Part shown: positions 43,229 to 52,283 of the stretch, piece after piece
Numbering within the stretch: the stretch's first letter is position 1
Layout: the number at the start of each line of letters is the position of its first letter
Assembly (NCBI RefSeq): GCF_016862215.1
Contig: NZ_BOMN01000113.1
Location: 1 to 64,000 of the forward strand
DNA length: 64,000 bases
From: Winogradskya humida
Lineage (GTDB): Bacteria > Actinomycetota > Actinomycetes > Mycobacteriales > Micromonosporaceae
Direction of reading: 5' to 3'
The notes under the pieces: generated by a model
What the model saw: the letters and a program-made list of their open reading frames with translations, nothing else
Databases searched by the model: none
Told to the model about the DNA's origin: nothing
Translations under genes and position numbers: made by a program

Positions 43229-44014
43229 TTGGTTGCCCGGTCGGACTGGACTGGCCTGGTCCAAGGCCGTTCGGACGCGTTCATCGACCTAGAAGTGGTT
43301 GCCCCGTCAGCTGCGACCGCGGGCTGGAGTAGCCCCTTTCGCGCACTCGCTGACGATGGTAAACAATATTTCGTCAAATGTCTGGATACTTGCCCGCCAG
43401 GACAGGGCGCGTCTATCGCGGTCGAACGAGTGGTGGCAGAGGTTGGACGCCTGATTGAAGCGCCCGTCTGCATAACGAGCTTGATCCGAATCCCGGAGGG
43501 GCTTGATATGGAGATCAAGCCAGGAGTGCATCTCAGCCCAGGGCTTGCCCACGCAAGCCAGGCCCTGCGCAATGCGGACGAACGGGGCCGACCCAGTCTT
43601 TCGTCTCGAACGAGAGACGACAATCGCCGACGGCAGGCTGGCATCTATGCTCTCTATGACTGGTGCTTCGGCGCGGACCCACAGTGGCTCTACGACCTCG
43701 ATCACGACCATACGATCTACAGTCATGACCACGGGCTGTACTTCCCTCCGACCGATCAGGGCCGCTGGAGCCTGGCCGACCTGGAGGCAGCCGCCGACCT
43801 GGCCAATGAATTGCCAGATTCGCGTGGCGGTCTAGACTCGGACCAGGTCACCCTTGTAGCGACGAAGCTGGAGGCGGTGACTCGAAGCCAGTTAGCGGCC
43901 ATCATGCGGACCATTCCGTCTTCGTGGCCAGTCAGCAACGATGACCTCGAGGCCCTCGGATGGTTTCTTGAACATCGGGCGCCGGCGGTCGCCGAGCGTC
44001 TTCGGGCATCATGA
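43229..44014 (+). CDS. HipA-like kinase-fold protein
   Basis: A 261-residue protein of the short HipA-like type without the usual N-terminal couple domain. QYFVKCLDTCPPG provides the ATP-binding Lys, IAVERVVAEVGRLIEAPV the following helix, and YALYDWCFGADPQWLYD...IYSHDHGLYF the catalytic-loop-like segment with H-D-H. The TTG start at 43229 is chosen for the GGAAGGAGG site seven bases before. It precedes a DUF3037 gene by 15 bases. HipA proteins are Ser/Thr kinases of toxin-antitoxin systems; whether this one is a toxin is unknown. Confidence 0.7.
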   Translation: MVARSDWTGLVQGRSDAFIDLEVVAPSAATAGWSSPFRALADDGKQYFVKCLDTCPPGQGASIAVERVVAEVGRLIEAPVCITSLIRIPEGLDMEIKPGVHLSPGLAHASQALRNADERGRPSLSSRTRDDNRRRQAGIYALYDWCFGADPQWLYDLDHDHTIYSHDHGLYFPPTDQGRWSLADLEAAADLANELPDSRGGLDSDQVTLVATKLEAVTRSQLAAIMRTIPSSWPVSNDDLEALGWFLEHRAPAVAERLRAS

Positions 44015-44029
44015 CGGCTGGAGGACGAG

Positions 44030-44899
44030 ATGTCACGTTATGTGTACTCGCTTGTTCGTTGTGTGCCCGATCCGCGCACCGGCGAGTTCATCAACGTTGG
44101 AGCCGTCGTTGGTGATCCGGCAACCGGGGACTGGGCTATGCGCCAAGTCAGCAATGAGGGTCGCGTCCGGCGTTTGGCCAGCGCCTCTGACCTTGAAGTA
44201 GTACACGGCTTCCTGGCGCGGGTTGGCCTGGAAATCGACAAATGTCGCGCCCTTCTTGATGGCGGAGAATCTCCAAACATAGAAGAATCTTGGCTGCAAT
44301 CCTTATTCCATGATCATCGAAACATTGTTCAACTTAGTGCACCATTGCCTATAATGGCGAGCGGCTCTGAGCAAGCACTAGATATGATTTTTGGAAATTT
44401 TGTAATCGATCCCGAATTAGCATCTCGGAAAGATTCAATTACCAAGTATGCAATTTTAGCCAGAATTCGCGAGTCATATGAGGCTGCGCGAATTGAAGCA
44501 CCATACTGGAAGTCTCGCGCCGAAGTCCATGTTGGGCGGCACGTTACATCTCGAGTAGATTTCGCAATCGGCAACGGGAAGATTGTCCAGTTGACGCAAG
44601 GATGGTCCTTCCAGCGGGCGACCGTTGAGGATCTTTCAACTCAGATCAAGGCTTGGGCCTATGCAATCGGACGCTTACGGAATGCTGAAGAGTCTCGGGT
44701 CATTTCACCGGATGGCAAAGTGAGCACCATCGAGGCGGGCGTGGAGGTGGAGGCAGTGATCGCCAAGCCGACCAATCCGACTCAGGTCGAAGTCTTTGAG
44801 GAAGCATCGCAGGTATTCGATGAACTTCAGATCAAGGTCCGAGACTTTGATGACGCCGCTAAAGTTGGCCAAAGAGCTGCAGAACTGCTTAGGAATTAG
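44030..44899 (+). CDS. DUF3037 domain protein
   Basis: A 289-residue protein matching DUF3037: YVYSLVRCVPDPRTGEFINVGAVVGDP at the start is the family signature. The ATG at 44030 follows TGGAGGACG. The middle (about 44270-44560) is visibly AT-richer than its surroundings, with codons such as AAT, ATT and TTA that are rare elsewhere in the window, a sign of recent transfer. Gene order with the HipA-like gene recurs in bacteria to my knowledge, making a two-gene unit likely. Confidence 0.85.
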   Translation: MSRYVYSLVRCVPDPRTGEFINVGAVVGDPATGDWAMRQVSNEGRVRRLASASDLEVVHGFLARVGLEIDKCRALLDGGESPNIEESWLQSLFHDHRNIVQLSAPLPIMASGSEQALDMIFGNFVIDPELASRKDSITKYAILARIRESYEAARIEAPYWKSRAEVHVGRHVTSRVDFAIGNGKIVQLTQGWSFQRATVEDLSTQIKAWAYAIGRLRNAEESRVISPDGKVSTIEAGVEVEAVIAKPTNPTQVEVFEEASQVFDELQIKVRDFDDAAKVGQRAAELLRN

Positions 44900-46147
44900 C
44901 GTGTCCGCGTAATCAATGTCGTCGTAGGCGTCTTCCAGTATGTCTTCAACGCTGAAGGAAGCGTCTAAGATCCGAGAATCGACAATCGGTAACGCAGCAA
45001 ATCCTTCGTATTTCGCGGTCGGGGCGCCCCTCTTGGTCTGGTAAAGCCCTCGCCAATTCTCCGACGTCCTCTTCTGCCGCGGATCGTCCGCGATGTTGCG
45101 CACGGGAAGATCGGTTCGGCTACGCGGCAGGGTGCGGCCTTGCCCCAAGGTCAGCGCAGCTGTCGAAGTCGCGGGCTAGAGTTCTGCTCATAGGCGATGG
45201 GTCCGGCGGTTACGTCCGGCAGCCGCATCCCTCACATCGTTGCCCGAGATGCGGATCGCCGCTTTCCGTGCGGTCGGCGACCGCCGCTGGCCACCGTGAT
45301 GAAAGCGGGAGGCTACTACCGGTCCGAGAACTTCGTCGCTGCGTTCAGTGTCTGTGGCTTGCGGTTCGGGTTCAGGAGGAAGCCGAGTGGCACTCACTTC
45401 CCGATTCTGAAACTCCGGGTCGAGTGAAGTTCGTGGCTTCTCAGTTGTAGCGGCTGGCATCCGGATCTGCCGCGCTCCGCACCTCTAGCGAACTGGCATT
45501 GGCCGGTCGGCGCGTGTGCTCTGGCCGCATCGCCAAGCTCAGCGTCGAAGCTGCTCAGCTGGAGTGTTGCGACGACTGCCAAAGTTAGCCCCGCCCGGGT
45601 GGGGCCACCTGAGCCCGCCAGAATGACTGCCACGACGGGAGGCGAGCGACCTGCTGCCCCGACAGCCAGAAACCGAAGCGGCCATCACATGCGCCTAGCA
45701 AGAGAATTTGCTCTGGACACATCAACTACCTCCCAGCACACGACCACAAGCCGTGCCAACTCAGCTTGGCGTTCCCCAAGTGAAGGGCGCCGACATCGAC
45801 CGTCGCTAAATAGCCAAGCTGCGGATCGAGTTCCTGCCTGCAGCTACAACGCCGTCGCAGAACGCGGTGCCTGCGCGGCGGGCTCGCCAAGGCGGTCGAC
45901 ATCTGCGGGCGTCGGGCGCACACATCGAATTCCGACCCTGCACCGGCTCACTTTGCGGAATCGACCTGACACAACACTCACGCGTCGTCCGAGGTCGCGG
46001 CAAGTGCAATCAAGAATCGCGGCGGTCACGTCACTGCCACTCAACCGCCCTTCACTCAGTGTTACGCCCCGCAGGTCCATGCCCCTCAGATTCGCTCCGT
46101 ACACAACTAACTGCGTCACTTCTGGGTGACGAGCAGTTGTACTGGGC
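44900..46147. other. Decayed region between the DUF3037 and pentapeptide genes
   Basis: Around 1.25 kb with no intact gene. A minus-strand frame from about 45148 to 44920 reads plausible acidic protein (ALPIVDSRILDASF then EDILEDAYDDIDYA) but then runs antisense into the DUF3037 gene to 44705, so it may be a truncated gene. A pentapeptide-like scrap lies on the minus strand near 46000-46110. Elsewhere I see nothing. Confidence 0.4.
45990..46110 (-). pseudogene. Remnant of a pentapeptide-repeat gene on the minus strand
   Basis: The minus strand reads VVYGANLRGMDLRGVTLSEG then RLSGSDVTAAIL, a run of A(N/D)LxX-type pentapeptides, before the frame degenerates. A further stretch near 45730-45830 (DVGALHLGNAKLSWHGLW) also fits. 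Frameshifts break it up. It faces away from the intact pentapeptide gene at 46148. Confidence 0.35.
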
Positions 46148-47395
46148 GTGTGCAATAAAGAAATGGTAAGTCTCCGTACGCGTTGGGCGGCTGCCCAGCG
46201 AGGCTGGGTCTCAGGACAGGTCACCACTCCCGAACCGGCGCCTCCCAGCCGGCCACGCCGGCGCCCCAGTGCCGCCATGCAGCCCCGCATACGCCACCGA
46301 ACCCGCGCCAGCAGACTGAAATCAACCGAGCGGACGAACAGACCCGATTGGCGTACGACCGCGACCACGATCGGCGGCATCCTGTCGGTGTTGCTGGTCG
46401 CAGCGGGCCTGTTTTACACCAACGGCGCCAACCGTCAACAACAGGAGCTCGGCCTTCAACAGCAGAATCTTGCCTTGCAAGGGCAGGTCGCGGATCGGTT
46501 CACCGCCGCGATCGATCAACTCGGCCAAGAAGATGAGAAGAAGCAGGACAAGCTCTCCATCCGCTTGGGCGGTATCTACGCCCTGCAGCGGCTGATGATC
46601 GACTCCCCGCCGGACCAACCAGCAGTGGTCCAGGTGCTGTGCGCCTTCGTCCGCACCCACGCCCCTCGGCCCGACCAGATGCCGAAAAGAGTGCGCCCAT
46701 CGTCAGCCGACGTCCGCGCCGCGGTGACTGTTCTCAGCCACCGACCCAATCCGGGCAACCAGACGCTAGATTTCTCCGGCACACTACTCGGCCTCGACAC
46801 TGCGGAGCTGCGGGGCGCGGATTTGATCGGCGCGGACCTGACCGGCGCGGACCTGCGCTACGCGAACCTGACCGGCGCGAACCTGGACGGCGCGAACCTG
46901 GACGGCACGGACCTGGACAGCGTGCACCTGGACGGCGCGGACCTGCGCTACGCGGACCTGGACGGCGCGAACCTGACCGGCGCGGACCTGCGCTACGCGG
47001 ACCTGACCGGCACCCCTCTAACCGGTGCGAACCTGCGCTACGCGAACCTGACCGGCGCGAACCTGGACGGCGCGGACCTGGCCAGCGCGAACCTGGACGG
47101 CGCGAACCTGGCCAGTGCGAACCTGCACGACGCGGACCTGAGCGGCGCAGACCTGCACGACGCGGACCTGAGCGGCGCACACCTGGACGGCGCGAACCTG
47201 CAAGGCATGCGCCTGGACGTCGCACACCTAGATGGCGCGGACCTGGACGGAGCAGACCTGACCTACGCGGACCTGACCGGCGCCGACCTAAGCAGGGTGG
47301 TCGGCCTCACATCAATCCAAATAGTCGACGCCTCAATGGACAAGACGACAAAGCTGCCAAAAGGAGTAGAACAGCCGACGCCCTCTCCGCATTGA
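46148..47395 (+). CDS. Membrane-anchored pentapeptide-repeat protein
   Basis: Up to 415 residues. A basic N-terminus is followed by one transmembrane helix (IGGILSVLLVAAGLFY, about residues 75-90), then VADRFTAAIDQLGQE and LSIRLGGIYALQRLMIDSPP, a linker typical of actinomycete pentapeptide proteins. About 30 pentapeptides of the A(D/N)L(T/D)G form then run from residue ~205 to ~390, expected to form a right-handed quadrilateral beta helix. The start is uncertain; ATG at 46277 would also retain the helix. No function is known for this subtype. The reverse-strand frames over the repeats are artefacts. Confidence 0.8.
   Translation: MCNKEMVSLRTRWAAAQRGWVSGQVTTPEPAPPSRPRRRPSAAMQPRIRHRTRASRLKSTERTNRPDWRTTATTIGGILSVLLVAAGLFYTNGANRQQQELGLQQQNLALQGQVADRFTAAIDQLGQEDEKKQDKLSIRLGGIYALQRLMIDSPPDQPAVVQVLCAFVRTHAPRPDQMPKRVRPSSADVRAAVTVLSHRPNPGNQTLDFSGTLLGLDTAELRGADLIGADLTGADLRYANLTGANLDGANLDGTDLDSVHLDGADLRYADLDGANLTGADLRYADLTGTPLTGANLRYANLTGANLDGADLASANLDGANLASANLHDADLSGADLHDADLSGAHLDGANLQGMRLDVAHLDGADLDGADLTYADLTGADLSRVVGLTSIQIVDASMDKTTKLPKGVEQPTPSPH
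46800..47300 (+). repeat. 15-bp tandem repeats in the pentapeptide gene
   Basis: The coding DNA itself is repetitive: units close to ggcgcggacctgacc recur every 15 bases for about 500 bases. Such DNA is prone to unit gain and loss by slippage. Confidence 0.85.
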
Positions 47396-47494
47396 TGACA
47401 AAGGCGCTAGCCCGCCCCAGGCTAGATCCACAATACCGTACGCCCCGGATAGTGCATCTGCACCGGCTCACCCGGCGCTATTGCGGTAGCGCGA

Positions 47495-48895
47495 CTAACG
47501 ACTTTCCTGGCCGCCTGAATCGTCCATTCTTCGCTCGATGGCCGCGAGGTTGCTCATCGAGGTCAGGGTGTCCGGGTGCTCCTCGCCTAGAAGGCGACCC
47601 CGCCCCTCGACCGAGCGGGTACTGCACCGACGCGCAGACGAATATTCGCCGCGACGCAGTAGGTAGGCCCCGCACAGGTATTGCAGGGTGCCGATGGTCG
47701 TGCTGGGCGAGGCACCGCGCTCGATCACCGTTTCGGCATGGGGAAGTAGCAGCGCCCACCGGTCCCAGTGCACCGGATTCTTTACGTCGGCGGGGAGTGC
47801 TTCAGCCAGGAGTTCCGCTCCTTCCTGGATCCACGACCGAGGCGGCGGGCCGGCGCCGATCACGCGCAGCGGGCTCTGCCACAAGCTGTAGTTGTCGGGT
47901 ACCGGCAGGGGGTGCTCCCGCAGCACTTCGGCGACGAGCTGATGCACGCGCAGCAGACCCGACCTGTCGGCGGTGACCAGGGCCAGCTCACGTAACACCC
48001 CGATCAGCTGGTCGGCGTAGACGCCGTCGATGGCAGCGTCGTCCAGCGGCACCGGCTGCACCATCGCACCGACTGCCACCAGATCCCAGGGGATGGCGGC
48101 GGGCGCGAACTGGGCCAGCACCATCATCAACTGCGCCGCACCCGGCTCTCGCCTTCGCACCTCGTCCAACGCCAGCGCGAGGGTAACCGTGACCGGAGCA
48201 TGCAAGGTATGGTCGATGCCCTGTCCCAGCAGCCGCTGACGCCGAAAATCTGCCAGGTACACGACCAGCCTCCCGGCCGGTGCCGCGCAGTACGCGCGGG
48301 CCTGCTCCAAAGCAAGCGGCAGATACCCCAGCTCGCTGGCCAGCAGCCCAGCAGCCTCACCGGCGCTGGGGTCGAGGAACACCGCGGCAACGTGCGGGGC
48401 GAACAGTCCCACTTCCGACGGCACTCCGGTCAGAGCCCAGTTCGGGTTTCGCGAGGTCATCAATACCCGGCCGCCACGCACGGGCACCAACCCCGCCACG
48501 CTGTCCGGGGTGGCATCGTCGAACAGCAACAGCCAGTCGTCACGACCGTTGAGCTCCTGCATCGCAGCCCGCGCCGCCTGCTCCAGATCTCCGCCAACGG
48601 CCATCCCGAGACGATCGGCCAGCTGTGCCAGATCAGCCACGACCTCCAGCCGATTCGCCGCCCGGATCTGCCACACCACCTGCGCCGATTCCGCATACCC
48701 ATACACCCAGGCCAGCGCCAGCTGAGTCTTACCCACCCCCGGCACCCCGTGCAGCACCACCGGCACACCCGTGTTGTCGCTCACTGCCGTGGTGACTGTG
48801 GCCAACTCCAAGTCACGAGCGGTGAACGTGGCCACCGCACCAGCCACGTTCCACAGCCGGCCTTCAAACCCTCCCACCGGCCCAGCCGACGCCAT
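47495..48895 (-). CDS. NB-ARC/STAND ATPase with truncated TPR region
   Basis: A 466-residue STAND-type NTPase. Walker A is HGVPGVGKTQLAL, kinase-2 is DDWLLLFDDA, a sensor segment is VLMTSRNPNWALTGV, and GLPL-like GYLPLALEQARAYC follows. A helical region precedes one TPR (YLCGAYLLRRGEYSSARRCS...EEHPDTLTSMSNLAAIERR), where the family usually continues with several kinesin-light-chain TPRs. Here the chain stops within ~10 residues, so the C-terminus looks truncated. STAND ATPases serve as sensors, some in anti-phage defence (Avs). A small membrane protein gene lies upstream. Confidence 0.8.
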   Translation of the reverse strand: MASAGPVGGFEGRLWNVAGAVATFTARDLELATVTTAVSDNTGVPVVLHGVPGVGKTQLALAWVYGYAESAQVVWQIRAANRLEVVADLAQLADRLGMAVGGDLEQAARAAMQELNGRDDWLLLFDDATPDSVAGLVPVRGGRVLMTSRNPNWALTGVPSEVGLFAPHVAAVFLDPSAGEAAGLLASELGYLPLALEQARAYCAAPAGRLVVYLADFRRQRLLGQGIDHTLHAPVTVTLALALDEVRRREPGAAQLMMVLAQFAPAAIPWDLVAVGAMVQPVPLDDAAIDGVYADQLIGVLRELALVTADRSGLLRVHQLVAEVLREHPLPVPDNYSLWQSPLRVIGAGPPPRSWIQEGAELLAEALPADVKNPVHWDRWALLLPHAETVIERGASPSTTIGTLQYLCGAYLLRRGEYSSARRCSTRSVEGRGRLLGEEHPDTLTSMSNLAAIERRMDDSGGQESR

Positions 48896-48978
48896 GTTAA
48901 TCGTGACGTCACGACCGGCCTAGACTACCGTGCTGCGGCCGCTGGCCCGGGCTCCGAACCTCTGCCGGCCCGGCCAGC

Positions 48979-49224
48979 TCATCGCTTCGGCGGCCGGTTC
49001 CCGGCATTCGTGATGTTGCCGCCCGCCTGGAACACCTGCCCGTCCCCACTGGCCCGGCCCCGGAACCTCAACACCCTCCCCACCGCCGAACCGGACCCAC
49101 CAGACGGCACCGTGACCAGCAACGTCACCACCGCCACGAGCAGACTCGCCACGCCGGCAAGCCAGCTGGCCGCCTCCACACCATCACGACCCCACCCCAC
49201 CGCAGCGGACAACACCACACACAC
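48979..49224 (-). CDS. Small membrane protein upstream of the NB-ARC gene
   Basis: An 81-residue frame with one transmembrane helix (ASWLAGVASLLVAVVTLLVTV) followed by a polar tail GQVFQAGGNITNAGN that resembles 'VYQAG.D..I' tails of proteins paired with STAND ATPases in actinomycetes. Starts are GTG codons and the exact one is unclear. The 83-base gap to the NB-ARC gene suits an operon. Confidence 0.55.
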   Translation of the reverse strand: MCVVLSAAVGWGRDGVEAASWLAGVASLLVAVVTLLVTVPSGGSGSAVGRVLRFRGRASGDGQVFQAGGNITNAGNRPPKR

Positions 49225-49573
49225 ACAACCGAATCCCTCACTGCCACAAGATCAACGAATACCGCACCTGCACAGGCTCCGTCGATCACCGGCCCGGAAC
49301 TCGACCGCAGAATCCCCCCACCACCGCCATCGCATGAGAAGCCCAGCACCCAGTCGAAGAAGACCGTTGACGACCTCGGTACCGGCGGCCCGTCTGAGCC
49401 CGCAGTGCGGGCCGTGCCTGCACCGCCAAACCTGTGGCGATCACTCACTGCGCAGGATGCCCGTCCGGAGCACCAACCGCACACCCCCGCATGCTGAAAA
49501 GCCACCGCCGGCACCCGGCCGGCATCCTCGACCGGCGCGTCTGGCCTGCACAGACATCATCGAGAGGCCTACG
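49225..49573. other. Intergenic region, nothing recognised
   Basis: About 350 bases between the small membrane protein gene and a divergent hypothetical gene. No convincing frame or repeat. Confidence 0.4.
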
Positions 49574-49978
49574 GTGACCCTCATGATCAACCCTGGAACC
49601 CAGCCCGTCGAGGGTGCTCGCGAGAAGCTCGCCGCCACCGCGCTGGCCGCGTTCCTCACCGCTGTACGCGAACGCGCGGCCGAGCTGGAACAGGTGCCGA
49701 TCCGCCATCGGGTAGCCGGAGTCGATGGCGAGCCCGTACGCACACCCGCAACCGACCGCGACGGCCGCTTCGGCTGGGACGTGCCGATCTCTGATAGCAC
49801 GACGGTGCCGATCCTCATCCCAGGAGTCGAGGTGGCACGGATGCGCGACGACATGTCCGCACATGCCCCGTGCCTGTACGTGGACGGGATCCCTGCCTGG
49901 TGGGGCACCGCGATCGGCTCGCTCGCTAACGTGGGCATGAAACTGACACCGGGCGCGGCCGGTACGGCGTCCGCCTAG
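49574..49978 (+). CDS. Hypothetical protein
   Basis: A 134-residue protein I do not recognise. Residues ~15-50 form a helix (AREKLAATALAAFLTAVRERAAELE). A DGRFGWDVPISDSTTVPILIPGV stretch and CLYVDGIPAWWGTAIG follow. The GTG at 49574 is chosen because GAGAGGC precedes it; ATG at 49583 is possible. It is isolated, upstream of an IS110 element on the other strand. Confidence 0.5.
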   Translation: MTLMINPGTQPVEGAREKLAATALAAFLTAVRERAAELEQVPIRHRVAGVDGEPVRTPATDRDGRFGWDVPISDSTTVPILIPGVEVARMRDDMSAHAPCLYVDGIPAWWGTAIGSLANVGMKLTPGAAGTASA

Positions 49979-50415
49979 CGGGCGATACCAGGTCACTACC
50001 ACTAGGTGGGTGTCGCGATCGTGAGCTCCGGCGCTCGACCCGTCCTGCCGCCCCTCGTCACCGGCTCGCAGACCGCAGTTCATGCCAGCGGACGCGGCAG
50101 GGGCGCCGGCCAACAAGGCGCCGTCCGGGACACCCTCATGGAGCTGAGGAACGGGGAACCGTAGTAGACATCCGATCGCCGGTAGCAAAGGCTCCCGTGC
50201 ACGACATTCCGGCCTCCACAACATCGGCGACGAACACCAACAGCGCGTTCGCCGAGGCTGAGAACCCGCGAGGTACGGCACGGCTGAGGTCATGCCCGGC
50301 GGCTGGTCGGATGGTGCGGATGTCGGGGAGGTGCCCGGGTGCCGTTCCCACGTCAGAGCTCACCAGGCTCGGGATTGCTGCAGGCATCGCCGGGCACCTT
50401 CCGGGCAGCCGCGCC
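49979..50415. other. Downstream flank of the IS110 element
   Basis: About 435 bases without a gene on either strand. It may include the right-end sequence of the IS110 element, whose tips cannot be fixed because IS110 elements lack inverted repeats. Confidence 0.4.
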
Positions 50416-51660
50416 TCAACCCGCCGCATGAGGTCGCGCGAACATGACCTGCTCGTCGTACAACGTGCCGGTGACCAGGCAGCGGTGCAAGCCCGACAGC
50501 AGCCGCCCACCAACATGCCTCAACGCCCCCGCGTAAGTGTCTCCGCGACCACGGCGCCGGTCGTAGAGTGCGCGGGCGCCCGGCGAGCGGGTCAGCGCGC
50601 TGAACGCCCACCGGTGGCAGACCAGCTTCAACCGGCGGTTGCAGATCCGGCGGTGGGTGACCTGCCGCACGGTGCCGCTCGCCCAGGTCAGCGGCGCCAG
50701 CCCCGCATAGGCGCGCAGCCCTTTCGCGGTGGCGAACCGGGCCGGGTCGTCACCGAGCTCGGCGAGCAGCCGCGCCCCGGTCAGCGCCCCGCAGCCCGGG
50801 AACGACAGGTAGATCTTCGCCTGCGGATGGGCGTCGAAGGCGTCGGTGACGACGGCGGTGAGTTCGTCGGCGCGGTCGCAGGCATGGTCGAATGCCGCGA
50901 GCAGGGCGCGAACCTCGACCGCGGTCGCCTGCTCGATCGCCGGCGGTAGACGCAGGACCGGTGCGGTGAACAGGTCCCGCAGCCGGTACGCCTCCTGCTC
51001 GAGCAGCCGCAACCGAACCCCGGTGAGGACTTTCTCCCACCGGTAGGCGGTGACCGTCTGCGCAGCGGCCGCGGTCGGGCCCGCGGCCAGGACCGCGCGG
51101 GCCTCGGGGCGGCGTAGCCCGTGGTCGCGGCCGTCCCACCCGTGCGCCGCGACCGGGTGGACCTGTACCAGCAGCGCCCGCAGTTGGGCCTGAAGTTGCT
51201 CGCGCAGCAGCTGGGCCCGGTACTGCGCGTGGGTCAGCACCGTGATCGCTGCCGCGTCCGGGCTCACCCCGGGCAGTTGCCGCAGCAGGCCCCACCGGTC
51301 GCGGAGCATGATAGCGAGCAGTGCGGCGTCGCTGCGGTCGGATTTCTTCGCGGCCCGCGACGTGCGCTGCCGCTGCCGCGCTACCTCGCTGGGCGGGATC
51401 TGGTACACCGGCTGGCCTTTGGCGCGCAGCGCGTGCACCAGCAGGCCTTGGTTCGTTTCGATCGCCACCGGCACCTGCCGCAGCCCGTGCGTATGGCTGG
51501 CCCGCAACCCGTCCAGCAGCGTGAACAGTTCACGGACACCGTCCGGAATGGCGCTGATCCTCGTGCGGGCGAGGACCTCGCCGTCACGGTCGATGACCGC
51601 CACGTCGTTGACCTGGTCGGCCCAGTCGATACCGCAGTAGAACCGTGGTGGGCGCTGCAC
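50416..51660 (-). CDS. IS110 family transposase
   Basis: A 414-residue IS110 transposase/recombinase. The N-terminal RuvC-like DEDD domain starts FYCGIDWADQVNDVAVID and continues through VAIETNQGLLVHAL and KKSDRSDAALLAIML, giving the four acidic positions. The C-terminal Tnp_20 domain has LSFPGCGALTGARLLAELGDDPARFATAKGLRAYAGLAPLTWASG with the catalytic Ser expected near RQVTHR. The GTG at 51660 follows GGAGGAGACAG. IS110 enzymes use a bridge RNA to pick donor and target sites. The frame is intact, so the element may be active. Confidence 0.95.
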   Translation of the reverse strand: MQRPPRFYCGIDWADQVNDVAVIDRDGEVLARTRISAIPDGVRELFTLLDGLRASHTHGLRQVPVAIETNQGLLVHALRAKGQPVYQIPPSEVARQRQRTSRAAKKSDRSDAALLAIMLRDRWGLLRQLPGVSPDAAAITVLTHAQYRAQLLREQLQAQLRALLVQVHPVAAHGWDGRDHGLRRPEARAVLAAGPTAAAAQTVTAYRWEKVLTGVRLRLLEQEAYRLRDLFTAPVLRLPPAIEQATAVEVRALLAAFDHACDRADELTAVVTDAFDAHPQAKIYLSFPGCGALTGARLLAELGDDPARFATAKGLRAYAGLAPLTWASGTVRQVTHRRICNRRLKLVCHRWAFSALTRSPGARALYDRRRGRGDTYAGALRHVGGRLLSGLHRCLVTGTLYDEQVMFARPHAAG

Positions 51661-51840
51661 GCTGCTGTCTCCTCCGCTGGTGGGTTGCCATCCAGCGCGC
51701 CGCGACCTCACGGCCCATGGCACTCTGCCCGAGATCGGGCGCACGAGCACCGCCCGGATCTTCGCCGAGCCGCGGGGACGCGCATGTCCATCTCGCAAGT
51801 GGCCGCAAGCCGGCCTGTCCATCGAGTGGATGCGTTGTCA
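50416..51840 (-). mobile_element. IS110-type insertion sequence (ends approximate)
   Basis: The element consists of the transposase gene plus flanking non-coding ends. The left (5') non-coding end, upstream of the GTG at 51660, should encode the bridge RNA by analogy with IS621 and other IS110-group members. Tips are not defined by inverted repeats. Confidence 0.6.
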
Positions 51841-51845
51841 CGCTG

Positions 51846-51873
51846 GGATAACCCCCGCGGAGGCGGGGAACAA
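51846..51873 (+). CRISPR. Isolated type I-E-like CRISPR repeat
   Basis: A 28-base sequence with the internal palindrome ccccgc-ggag-gcgggg (51853-51868) and a GGAAC ending, close to actinomycete type I-E repeats. No second copy is found at one spacer length on either side, and no cas gene is present. A half-match (attccccgcg, 51898-51907) lies nearby in reverse. It is therefore an orphan unit, not an array. Confidence 0.35.
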
Positions 51874-52099
51874 TAATTCGGACAATACCGTATGTCATTC
51901 CCCGCGTAGACGCCATCCTCGGCCGGCCGGGGCTTTCATTACTCGATCTCGGTCACCTCCAGCGGCTCTCAGAATATGACGAGTACGCCGTCCAAACCCG
52001 TGTGCGATAGCAGCAGCATCACTCCGGCCTTCTTGTTGGCGGCCAAGCAGTCGCTGTGCGGTCGTGGCCAGTCGGACGCGCGACGGGGCCGTCCGGAGT

Positions 52100-52283
52100 G
52101 GGGACAGGGCACGGTCCCGGCCGGACAGGGCCGTCGTCAAGCCCCTCCGGCGACCACCCCGCACCTGAATCCTGTCCAGATAAGCCACCGGGGTGGCGTG
52201 GGTGCCGCTCGAAGACACTGCGCGCGGGGCGCCGGGTGGCTTGACCCCGGCTGCGCCCGCCCGGGTCGTATCGTGCCGTCCCC
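52100..52283 (+). ncRNA. Structured leader, copy A (upstream of dprA-like gene)
   Basis: Starts ggggacagggcacggtcccg and ends cgtgccgtcccc. The two ends can pair (ggggac-ggcacg type stem) and enclose internal hairpins, e.g. ccacc-ggg-ggtgg at 52185-52195 and aagccacc (52182-52189) with ggtggctt (52235-52242). The second copy (54276-54459) has the same end blocks at exactly the same spacing and shares gtcgtcaagcc. Copy A ends 63 bases before the TTG start. Confidence 0.55.

Noticed and set aside
44705..45148. Minus-strand frame of 147 codons overlapping the DUF3037 gene
   Set aside because: Its second half is exactly antisense to the well-supported DUF3037 gene. The first half may be a remnant but has no clear start site or family.
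46734..47227. Minus-strand repetitive frames (GPRRSGSR-like and VQVRA-like)
   Set aside because: They are the reverse of the pentapeptide repeats.
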